From the NCBI GenBank assembly GCA_964614415.1, contig CAZTLE010000249.1, positions 1 through 5,055 on the forward strand: a DNA stretch of 5,055 nt. The letters run 5' to 3'. Shown piece after piece: positions 1 to 5,055 of the stretch; position 1 is the stretch's first letter, and each line of letters starts with the position of its first letter. The translations under genes were made by a program, and so were the position numbers. The notes beneath the pieces were generated by a model. That model searched no databases. It was not told the DNA's origin and saw nothing but the letters and a program-made list of their open reading frames with translations. The stretch comes from CAZTLE01 sp964614415 (GTDB lineage Bacteria > Bacteroidota > Bacteroidia > Flavobacteriales > Flavobacteriaceae).

Positions 1-840
1 ATCGCCTAAGGTTTCTGGGTTTTGGGATAATGCAATTTCCAACTGCTCATCGTTGGGTGCTTTTCCGTGCCATGCATGTGTGTGCATCATGAAGTCCACA
101 CCGTTACCCATAACGGTACGCATCAGCACACAAACCGGTTTCCCCTGGCCCAGCGCGGCTTTGGCCTGAGTCATTCCGTCGATGACCCCGTCCAGATCAT
201 TTCCGTTCTCAATCTCCATCACATGCCATCCGAAGGCCTCGAATTTAGCTCTGAGATTTCCGAGCGGCAGTACATCATCCGTAGCTCCGTCAATCTGCTG
301 TCCGTTATAGTCAACGGTTACGATAAGATTGTCGATCTTATGCCCGGCGGCGTACATGATCGCTTCCCAGTTCTGACCTTCCTGAAGCTCTCCGTCTCCG
401 CACAAGGCATAAACCACGTGTGGGTCATTGTTTAGCTTTTTTGTCTGGGCAGCACCGCAGGCCACCGAAATCCCTTGCCCTAAAGAACCGGATGCAATAC
501 GCACTCCCGGAAGCCCTTCATGGGTGGTAGGGTGTCCCTGTAACCTGGAATCAATGTGTCGAAAGGTGTTCAGCTCATCGACCGGAAAATAGCCCGAACG
601 AGCGAGAACGCTGTAAAATACGGGAGAGATATGTCCGTTGGAAAGGAAGAAAATATCCTCTCCTTTTCCGTCCATATCAAAAGTGTCTTTTCGGTCCATG
701 ATGACCTGGAACAAGGCAACAAAAAATTCGGTACAACCTAAGGATCCACCTGGATGTCCCGAATTTACTTTATGCACTTGTCTTAGAATGTCTCTACGGA
801 CCTGAATAACAAGGTCATTCAGGTATGTTTTGTCTGGCAT
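1..840 (-). CDS. Transketolase, N-terminal (ThDP-binding) subunit of a split enzyme; 3' end just outside the window
   Basis: Translating the minus strand from the ATG at 840 gives 280 codons without a stop. The reading runs off the left edge at ...ETLGD; split N-terminal subunits in this phylum are about 281 residues, so probably only a codon or two plus the stop is missing. Transketolase transfers two-carbon ketol units between sugar phosphates in the cytosolic pentose phosphate pathway, using thiamine diphosphate and a divalent metal. Visible features are the N-terminal SGHPGGSLG segment with His29, SNGHISP with His70, GHPTTHEGLPG with His103, the ThDP/metal motif GDGELQEGQ (Gly148-Asp149-Gly150) closing at Asn179, and HAWHGKAP with His258. 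The pyrimidine-binding and C-terminal domains of one-piece transketolase (about 660 residues) are absent, so the partner subunit is inferred to follow on the minus strand beyond position 1. The start is firm: an in-frame TGA lies two codons upstream (844-846) and a consensus promoter ends about 20 nt upstream. The gene is divergent from tgt. Confidence 0.96.
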   Translation of the reverse strand, partial: MPDKTYLNDLVIQVRRDILRQVHKVNSGHPGGSLGCTEFFVALFQVIMDRKDTFDMDGKGEDIFFLSNGHISPVFYSVLARSGYFPVDELNTFRHIDSRLQGHPTTHEGLPGVRIASGSLGQGISVACGAAQTKKLNNDPHVVYALCGDGELQEGQNWEAIMYAAGHKIDNLIVTVDYNGQQIDGATDDVLPLGNLRAKFEAFGWHVMEIENGNDLDGVIDGMTQAKAALGQGKPVCVLMRTVMGNGVDFMMHTHAWHGKAPNDEQLEIALSQNPETLGD

Positions 841-861
841 AATTCAGTTTAATTTACCTCT

Positions 862-892
862 CAAAAGTAAGGTATTCAGCACGCTGGGCAAA
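862..892 (-). promoter_or_regulatory. Bacteroidota-type promoter of the transketolase gene
   Basis: On the minus strand, TTTG (892-889) is followed by exactly 19 nt and then TACTTTTG (869-862). This is a perfect match to TTTG-N19-TAnnTTTG, the -33/-7 consensus recognised by the Bacteroidota primary sigma factor. Transcription would begin near 855-858, leaving an A-rich leader of about 15-18 nt before the ATG at 840. The match is seen directly; activity is inferred. Confidence 0.75.
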
Positions 893-905
893 GAGGTTTT
901 TGTGG

Positions 906-935
906 CATTTATTAACGATTTTGACCATTTGTTAA
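906..935. repeat. 10-bp direct repeat with a 20-bp period upstream of the transketolase promoter
   Basis: CATTTATTAA (906-915) and CATTTGTTAA (926-935) match at 9 of 10 positions and are separated by 10 nt, so equivalent bases lie 20 bp apart, about two helical turns. Read on the minus strand they are TTAACAAATG and TTAATAAATG, ending 13 nt upstream of the -33 element, roughly -50 to -79 from the predicted transcription start. A regulator site is possible but inferred; the region is AT-rich and chance is not excluded. Confidence 0.4.
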
Positions 936-1016
936 CATAAGCGTGGCTCCCGGTTTTCGGACGAATTACCGGATGCTGAATTGGGATGGATTTAACAACA
1001 AACTCGCAAATCGTTC

Positions 1017-1024
1017 TATCTTTG
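1017..1024 (+). promoter_or_regulatory. -7 promoter element for tgt and the genes behind it
   Basis: TATCTTTG is an exact match to the Bacteroidota -7 consensus TAnnTTTG. No TTTG or TTG lies at the usual 17-23 nt upstream; the nearest is TTTA at 991-994. Transcription would start near 1029-1031, giving a leader of about 12-14 nt before the ATG at 1043. It lies downstream of the in-frame ATG at 986, which argues against that codon as the tgt start. Confidence 0.6.
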
Positions 1025-1042
1025 CAGTTCATAAAAATTGGC

Positions 1043-2173
1043 ATGCAATTCACCCTTAAAGCACAAGATGAGAAGACCAGCGCCCGGGCAGGTACCATCA
1101 CCCTGGACCACGGAACAGTGGAAACACCTATTTTCATGCCGGTGGGTACCGTGGGAACGGTGAAAGGAGTACATCAACGGGAACTGGAGAACGATATCAA
1201 TCCCGATATCATATTGGGAAATACGTATCATCTTTATTTAAGGCCTCAAACCGATATCCTTGAAAGGGCAGGTGGGTTACATAAGTTTATGAATTGGGAC
1301 CGAAACATTCTTACCGATAGTGGCGGTTACCAGGTATACTCACTTTCAGCCAATAGAAAGATCAAAGAAGAAGGCGTGAAGTTCAAATCTCATATTGACG
1401 GAAGTTATCACGTCTTCACTCCTGAAAATGTGATGGAGATCCAACGATCCATTGGAGCGGACATAATCATGGCTTTCGATGAATGTACTCCATATCCGTG
1501 CGATTATGAGTACGCCAAGCGATCCATGCATATGACCCACCGTTGGTTGGACCGCTGCATTGCACATCTCGAAAAGACACCGCTTAAATACGACTACGAT
1601 CAAACCCTGTTTCCCATTGTGCAGGGTAGTACCTATAAAGACCTGCGCCAGCAATCGGCAGAGTATATAGCTTCCGCAGGAGCTGCGGGAAATGCCATCG
1701 GAGGACTGTCGGTAGGAGAGCCGGCAGAGGAGATGTATGCCATGACCGAAGTGGTGACGGCTATTTTACCGGAAGACAAACCCCGCTATTTGATGGGTGT
1801 TGGAACACCTATCAATATTCTGGAAAACATAGCGCTGGGAATTGATATGTTCGACTGCGTAATGCCCACCCGCAACGGTCGTAATGGGATGTTGTTTACC
1901 TCTCAGGGGACTATCAATATCAAGAATAAGAAGTGGGAAGATGATTTCTCTCCCATAGATGAAGACGACATTACCTGGGTGGATACAGCCTATAGCAAAG
2001 CCTATCTGCGCCACCTGTTTACAGTCAATGAAATGTTGGGCCGGCAGATCGCTACCATCCACAATTTGGGCTTCTATCTTTGGTTGGTTCGTGAGGCCAG
2101 AAAGCATATCTTAGCCGGAGATTTTGCCAGCTGGAAAACCCGCATGGTATCTCAAATGGACAAACGCCTTTAG
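1043..2173 (+). CDS. tgt: Queuine/preQ1 tRNA-guanine transglycosylase, lacking the usual zinc-binding cysteines
   Basis: The 376-residue product is the usual length for bacterial Tgt, a cytosolic TIM-barrel enzyme that swaps guanine 34 for preQ1 in tRNAs with GUN anticodons (Asp, Asn, His, Tyr) during queuosine synthesis. Conserved sites are TDSGGYQ with the general acid/base Asp92, MAFDECTPYP with base-recognition Asp146, GGLSVGE (220-226), YLMGVGTP (249-256), and GIDMFDCVMPTRNGRNG with the nucleophile Asp271. In the structural zinc site (CxCxxC plus a later His in E. coli and Zymomonas) the cysteine positions align to Asp309, Thr311 and Asp314, while His340 in IHNLGFYL is kept. The catalytic core is otherwise intact, so activity is expected; I recall the same substitution in other Bacteroidota. 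The ATG at 1043 is chosen over an in-frame ATG at 986 because it gives the family N-terminus (MQFTLKAQ) and lies just after the -7 box. It is the first gene of a likely operon with the permease 4 nt downstream. Confidence 0.97.
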   Translation: MQFTLKAQDEKTSARAGTITLDHGTVETPIFMPVGTVGTVKGVHQRELENDINPDIILGNTYHLYLRPQTDILERAGGLHKFMNWDRNILTDSGGYQVYSLSANRKIKEEGVKFKSHIDGSYHVFTPENVMEIQRSIGADIIMAFDECTPYPCDYEYAKRSMHMTHRWLDRCIAHLEKTPLKYDYDQTLFPIVQGSTYKDLRQQSAEYIASAGAAGNAIGGLSVGEPAEEMYAMTEVVTAILPEDKPRYLMGVGTPINILENIALGIDMFDCVMPTRNGRNGMLFTSQGTINIKNKKWEDDFSPIDEDDITWVDTAYSKAYLRHLFTVNEMLGRQIATIHNLGFYLWLVREARKHILAGDFASWKTRMVSQMDKRL

Positions 2174-2177
2174 CACT

Positions 2178-3263
2178 ATGCTGAGCATTCTGGACCGTTA
2201 TATCATCAGAAAATACATGGGGACTTTTATCCTCATGTTGTGCTTGTTCATTCCTATTGGAATTACCATCAATCTGGCTGAAAAGATCGACAAGATCCTG
2301 GAGTTTGAGGTACCGTTTCTCGAAGTAGCTACCTACTACCTGAATTTCACTATTTACTTCGCCAATCTGCTGTTTCCGCTGTTCCTTTTTCTGTCGGTTA
2401 TTTGGTTTACGTCCAAGCTCGCAAACAATACGGAGATCATCGCTTTTCTGAGTAGCGGGGTTTCTTATTCCCGTTTTTTGCGGCCGTACATTATAGGAGC
2501 GACTATTATATGCCTGGGAGCTTTCTTTCTGGGGACCTATTTGGCACCTATGGCGAGCAAAGGCTACAACGAGTTTATATTCCAGTATCTAAAAGGGAGT
2601 CAGAATAACAAGGACCGCGATCGCTCTAATGTTTACCGTCAGATCAATGAGAACGATTACATCTATGTGAACTATTTCAACGTAAATGATCGGTCCGGGA
2701 ATAACTTCACCCTGGAGCATTTCGAGGGGAACAAGATGGTGTACAAGATTTCCGCCGGCCGCATCAATTACAATGAAGAAGACAGCACATACAGTCTTTT
2801 CAATTATACCAAGCGCATTATTGGGGAGAATGAAGATATCCTAGAGGGCAAAACCAGGCTTGATACGGTTTTTCCGTTCGAACTGGAAGACCTCACACCT
2901 GTAGAATACATTGCCGAAACGCTTAACTTCATTGAATTGAATCGGTTCATTAAGCGCGAGAAGGAAAGGGGGTCGTCTTATATCAACCGCTATGAAGTAG
3001 TGCAATACAAGCGCTTTAGCTTGCCCATATCGGCCTATATCCTTACGGTGATCGCCGTGGCCGTATCGTCGGTCAAACGTCGTGGTGGGATGGGTGTGAA
3101 CCTGGCCATTGGGATTGCAATTGGTATGGTATTTATCTTTTTCGATAAGATATTCGGTACCATGGCCCAACAGAGTAATTTTTCACCCTTTATAGCGACC
3201 TGGTTCCCTAATATCCTGTTTGGCGCACTGGCTGTTTATTTACTTCGGAATGCGAAACGCTAA
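2178..3263 (+). CDS. LptF/LptG-family (YjgP/YjgQ) lipopolysaccharide export permease
   Basis: The 361-residue product matches the LptF/LptG family, the inner-membrane half of the LptB2FG ABC transporter that lifts lipopolysaccharide out of the inner membrane and passes it to the periplasmic Lpt bridge. It has the family layout: ILDRYIIRKY at the N-terminus, three hydrophobic segments (about 14-33, 57-78 and 101-123), a hydrophilic periplasmic domain (about 124-275), then three more hydrophobic segments (281-298, 306-324, 337-355). The loop NTEIIAFLSSGVSYSRFLRP (84-103) corresponds to the cytoplasmic coupling helix that contacts LptB; YKRFSLP (277-283) opens the fourth segment. I cannot tell LptF from LptG, since both paralogues look alike here. 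The ATG at 2178 places ILDRY correctly; an in-frame ATG at 2124 would add 18 polar residues encoded inside tgt. There is no clear Shine-Dalgarno, and the 4-nt gap after tgt suggests translational coupling. The gene overlaps the next one by 14 nt. Confidence 0.92.
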   Translation: MLSILDRYIIRKYMGTFILMLCLFIPIGITINLAEKIDKILEFEVPFLEVATYYLNFTIYFANLLFPLFLFLSVIWFTSKLANNTEIIAFLSSGVSYSRFLRPYIIGATIICLGAFFLGTYLAPMASKGYNEFIFQYLKGSQNNKDRDRSNVYRQINENDYIYVNYFNVNDRSGNNFTLEHFEGNKMVYKISAGRINYNEEDSTYSLFNYTKRIIGENEDILEGKTRLDTVFPFELEDLTPVEYIAETLNFIELNRFIKREKERGSSYINRYEVVQYKRFSLPISAYILTVIAVAVSSVKRRGGMGVNLAIGIAIGMVFIFFDKIFGTMAQQSNFSPFIATWFPNILFGALAVYLLRNAKR

Positions 3264-4152
3264 GCTTTTCAATTACCTCCATCTTCATGTTATTGTTTTC
3301 ATTTGGGGGTTCACAGCAGTTCTGGGGGCATTGATTTCCATTGATGCTATTCCACTGGTTTGGTATCGCATGCTCCTTGCTTCGGGCCTGGTGTTAGTTT
3401 TCGTACTGATCTCCCGAAAACGAATTCGTTTTTCCCGTAGGACCTTATTCGTGTTCTTCCTGGCCGGTTTGATGATCGCATTACATTGGCTTGCCTTTTT
3501 CGGGGCTATCAAGGTGTCCAATGTCTCCGTGACGCTTGCTGTAATGTCCACGGGTGCTTTTTTCACCTCCCTGATCGAACCTTTGTACTACAAGCGCAAG
3601 ATAATTTGGTACGAAGTGTTGTTCGGTCTCCTTGTTATAGGAGGGCTTTATATCATTTTTGATGTCGAAACACAATATACCTGGGGAATTGTCCTGGCCC
3701 TTTGCGCATCCTTTCTGGGCGCTTTGTTCTCAGTGATCAACGGTCGTTTGTCACTGCAATATGATGCCGCTTCCATTTCGTTATACGAGCTGTTCTTCGG
3801 AATGCTATGTATCACCGTGTATTTGATTTTTACCGGGGCATTCGACGCCGCTTTTTTTACCTTGTCTTCGTCCGACTGGATCTTCCTGCTAATTTTAGGA
3901 TGGATATGCACCGGATATGCTTTCATCGCTTCGATTCACGTGATGAAATGGATAAGTCCCTATACCGTGATGCTTACCATTAATATGGAACCTGTGTACG
4001 GGATATTACTGGCCCTGGTAATTCTGGGTGATTCCGAAAATATGAGTCCGCAGTTTTACTATGGTGCCGTACTTATTTTGGTCACCGTTATATTCAACGG
4101 AATCCTGAAACATAGAAGAGAAAGAAAAAACAGTACCTGGCCACCTACCTAA
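3250..4152 (+). CDS. EamA/DMT-family transporter, ten membrane segments, substrate unknown
   Basis: The 300-residue product has the length and hydrophobicity of the drug/metabolite transporter superfamily (EamA, RhaT-like). About ten membrane segments can be drawn: 12-30, 36-54, 67-85, 93-112, 119-136, 144-163, 174-195, 209-230, 236-258 and 268-287, ending in a basic tail (KHRRERK). The two-fold EamA repeat shows in matching segments: SLIEPLYYK (107-115) in the first half and NMEPVYGIL (245-253) in the second, each at the end of the fourth helix of its half. Other typical features are FIWGFTAVLG near the N-terminus and the LVWYRMLLA stretch in helix 2. Family members export amino acids, nucleosides or other metabolites, and no residue here allows a substrate call. 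The start at 3250 lies inside the permease (14-nt overlap); an in-frame ATG at 3220 would add ten residues and lengthen the overlap to 44 nt. It probably depends on the tgt transcript. No strong terminator follows. Confidence 0.9.
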   Translation: MRNAKLFNYLHLHVIVFIWGFTAVLGALISIDAIPLVWYRMLLASGLVLVFVLISRKRIRFSRRTLFVFFLAGLMIALHWLAFFGAIKVSNVSVTLAVMSTGAFFTSLIEPLYYKRKIIWYEVLFGLLVIGGLYIIFDVETQYTWGIVLALCASFLGALFSVINGRLSLQYDAASISLYELFFGMLCITVYLIFTGAFDAAFFTLSSSDWIFLLILGWICTGYAFIASIHVMKWISPYTVMLTINMEPVYGILLALVILGDSENMSPQFYYGAVLILVTVIFNGILKHRRERKNSTWPPT

Positions 4153-4170
4153 AGACAAAATTTTATCTTT
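4151..4170. repeat. AT-rich 20-bp near-perfect palindrome spanning the EamA stop codon and the accA -7 box
   Basis: The two half-sites AAAGACAAAA and TTTTATCTTT are inverted repeats matching at 9 of 10 positions, centred between 4160 and 4161 with no spacer; the single mismatch is C4156 against A4165. The right half contains most of the accA -7 element. Lacking a loop and GC pairs, it is a poor terminator hairpin, so an operator role is the alternative. It may also be chance in AT-rich DNA. Confidence 0.4.
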
Positions 4171-4171
4171 G
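4164..4171 (+). promoter_or_regulatory. -7 promoter element for accA
   Basis: TATCTTTG again matches TAnnTTTG exactly and is followed by CA, the same ten bases (TATCTTTGCA) as before tgt. No TTG -33 element is visible at the right distance (around 4138-4147). Transcription would begin near 4176-4178, leaving a leader of about 30 nt. This suggests accA can be transcribed independently of the upstream unit despite the 54-nt gap. Confidence 0.6.
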
Positions 4172-4206
4172 CATACTTAGTTCAAAGAATACCCTAGAGA
4201 TACAAT

Positions 4207-5055
4207 ATGGAATATCTGGATTTTGAATTACCCATAAAGGAACTGCAGGAACAGTACGATAAGGCCTGTAAAATAGGCGAGGAGAGTGATGTCGATGTGA
4301 CCAACACCTGCAAACAAATTGAAAAGAAACTCAGCGAAACCAAGCGGGAAATCTATAAAAACCTTACTCCCTGGCAACGAGTTCAGTTGTCCAGACATCC
4401 CAATCGCCCGTATACATTGGATTATATAAATGCGATTTGCGGCGATTCCTTCCTCGAGTTGCATGGCGACAGAGGTTTTAAGGATGACAAGGCAATGATT
4501 GGTGGATTGGGAAAGATTGGTGACCAAAGCTACATGTTTATAGGTCAGCAAAAAGGTTACAATACCAAAACCCGTCAGTACAGAAATTTCGGAATGGCAA
4601 ACCCCGAAGGATATCGCAAGGCGCTTCGACTGATGAAATCGGCAGAGAAGTTCGGTGTACCGGTCGTTACGCTGATCGATACGCCCGGTGCCTATCCCGG
4701 CCTGGAAGCCGAGGAACGCGGACAGGGCGAGGCCATTGCCCGTAATATTCTTGAGATGACCCGCCTCGAAGTCCCTATTATCGTAGTGATCATTGGTGAA
4801 GGTGCCAGTGGAGGTGCATTGGGGATCGGTGTAGGAGATAGTGTGTTGATGCTGGAAAATACCTGGTATTCGGTGATCTCTCCGGAAAGTTGCTCTTCCA
4901 TACTTTGGAGAAGCTGGGAATTCAAGGAGCAAGCGGCAGAAGCCTTAAAGCTTACTGCGGGCGATATGAAGAAGTTACAACTTATCGATCAGATTGTGAA
5001 AGAACCGTTAGGAGGTGCACACAGCGATCGTGAAAAGACATTTCATACGGTAGCG
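4207..5055 (+). CDS. accA: Acetyl-CoA carboxylase carboxyltransferase subunit alpha, 3' end cut by the window
   Basis: The frame encodes 283 residues and is still open at the right edge. AccA is usually about 315-320 residues, so roughly 30-40 are missing through window truncation, not mutation. AccA pairs with AccD as the cytosolic carboxyltransferase that moves the carboxyl group from biotin on AccB to acetyl-CoA, giving malonyl-CoA for fatty acid synthesis. The N-terminal helical region (about 1-60, LPIKELQEQYDK and the charged QIEKKLSETKREIYK) precedes the crotonase-fold domain. Recognisable sites are NFGMANPEGYRKALRLM (127-143), LIDTPGAYPGLEAEERGQGE (156-175) and the glycine-rich oxyanion-hole segment GEGASGGALGIGVGD (197-211), followed by SPESCSSILWRS (225-236). 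There is no AccD zinc finger or fusion. The ATG at 4207 is firm because an in-frame TAG lies at 4195-4197. No clear Shine-Dalgarno precedes it. It has its own -7 box and may not belong to the tgt operon. Confidence 0.97.
   Translation, partial: MEYLDFELPIKELQEQYDKACKIGEESDVDVTNTCKQIEKKLSETKREIYKNLTPWQRVQLSRHPNRPYTLDYINAICGDSFLELHGDRGFKDDKAMIGGLGKIGDQSYMFIGQQKGYNTKTRQYRNFGMANPEGYRKALRLMKSAEKFGVPVVTLIDTPGAYPGLEAEERGQGEAIARNILEMTRLEVPIIVVIIGEGASGGALGIGVGDSVLMLENTWYSVISPESCSSILWRSWEFKEQAAEALKLTAGDMKKLQLIDQIVKEPLGGAHSDREKTFHTVA

Larger units (their letters stand above)
841..1042. other. Divergent intergenic region between transketolase and tgt
   Basis: This 202-nt gap separates two divergently transcribed genes. 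It is AT-rich near both starts. It contains a full promoter reading left (862-892), a -7 box reading right (1017-1024) and a spaced direct repeat (906-935). No tRNA, structured RNA or small gene is apparent. The open frames crossing it on either strand have no recognisable sequence and overlap the promoters. Confidence 0.85.

Noticed and set aside
67..435. Open frame of 122 codons on the plus strand inside the transketolase gene
   Set aside because: It is antisense to conserved transketolase motifs, including the ThDP site, and its translation looks like reversed-frame noise.
986..1042. Upstream in-frame ATG extending Tgt by 19 residues
   Set aside because: The extension would be translated through the -7 box at 1017-1024 and adds residues outside the family N-terminus. 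Starting at 1043 gives a normal-length Tgt.
844..1137. Minus-strand open frame of 97 codons across the transketolase-tgt gap
   Set aside because: It runs through both promoters and antisense to the start of tgt, stops two codons before the transketolase ATG, and has no recognisable sequence.
2124..2177. Upstream in-frame ATG extending the LptF/LptG-like protein by 18 residues
   Set aside because: The extra residues are encoded within the conserved tgt C-terminus and displace the ILDRY segment from the N-terminus, where the family has it.
3220..3249. Upstream in-frame ATG extending the EamA protein by ten residues
   Set aside because: It would enlarge the overlap with the permease to 44 nt and put extra hydrophobic residues ahead of the first helix; the start at 3250 suits the family better, though this cannot be settled from sequence alone.
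4167..4187. CTTTG...CAAAG inverted repeat considered as a terminator after the EamA gene
   Set aside because: A five-pair stem with an 11-nt loop and no following T-run is too weak, and it overlaps the accA -7 box.
4228..4932. Long open frame (234 codons) on the minus strand opposite accA
   Set aside because: It is wholly antisense to a strongly conserved accA frame, its translation resembles no family I know, and no promoter-like box or start context supports it. It is a by-product of accA codon use.

Overview
The window is ordinary chromosomal DNA from a member of the Bacteroidota, most likely a marine-type Flavobacteriia. Three things point there. The protein sequences read like flavobacterial orthologues (split transketolase, zinc-site-less Tgt, AccA). 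Promoters match the phylum's TAnnTTTG -7 consensus instead of the TATAAT type. Strong Shine-Dalgarno sequences are absent. Base composition and codon use look even across the window. I see no mobile elements, RNA genes, CRISPR arrays or signs of transfer.

Layout: (1) Positions 840 to 1, minus strand, encode the N-terminal (thiamine-diphosphate-binding) subunit of a split transketolase, complete except for the last codon or so beyond the window edge. (2) Positions 841-1042 are a divergent intergenic region. It holds a perfect Bacteroidota-type promoter for transketolase, a -7 box for tgt, and a 10-bp direct repeat with a 20-bp period just upstream of the transketolase promoter. (3) Positions 1043-4152, plus strand, are a tightly packed three-gene unit: tgt (queuosine tRNA modification), an LptF/LptG-family permease (lipopolysaccharide export) starting 4 nt after the tgt stop, and an EamA/DMT-family transporter overlapping the permease by 14 nt. 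(4) Positions 4153-4206 are a short gap with its own -7 box inside an AT-rich palindrome. (5) Positions 4207-5055, plus strand, encode accA (acetyl-CoA carboxylase carboxyltransferase alpha subunit), cut by the window end roughly 30-40 residues short.

The genes serve separate housekeeping roles: pentose phosphate metabolism, tRNA wobble modification, outer-membrane lipid delivery, small-molecule transport and the first step of fatty acid synthesis. Only tgt, the permease and the EamA gene look transcriptionally linked. I found no convincing undescribed system. The points worth a second look are the missing zinc ligands in Tgt, the spaced direct repeat upstream of transketolase, and the palindrome over the accA promoter.
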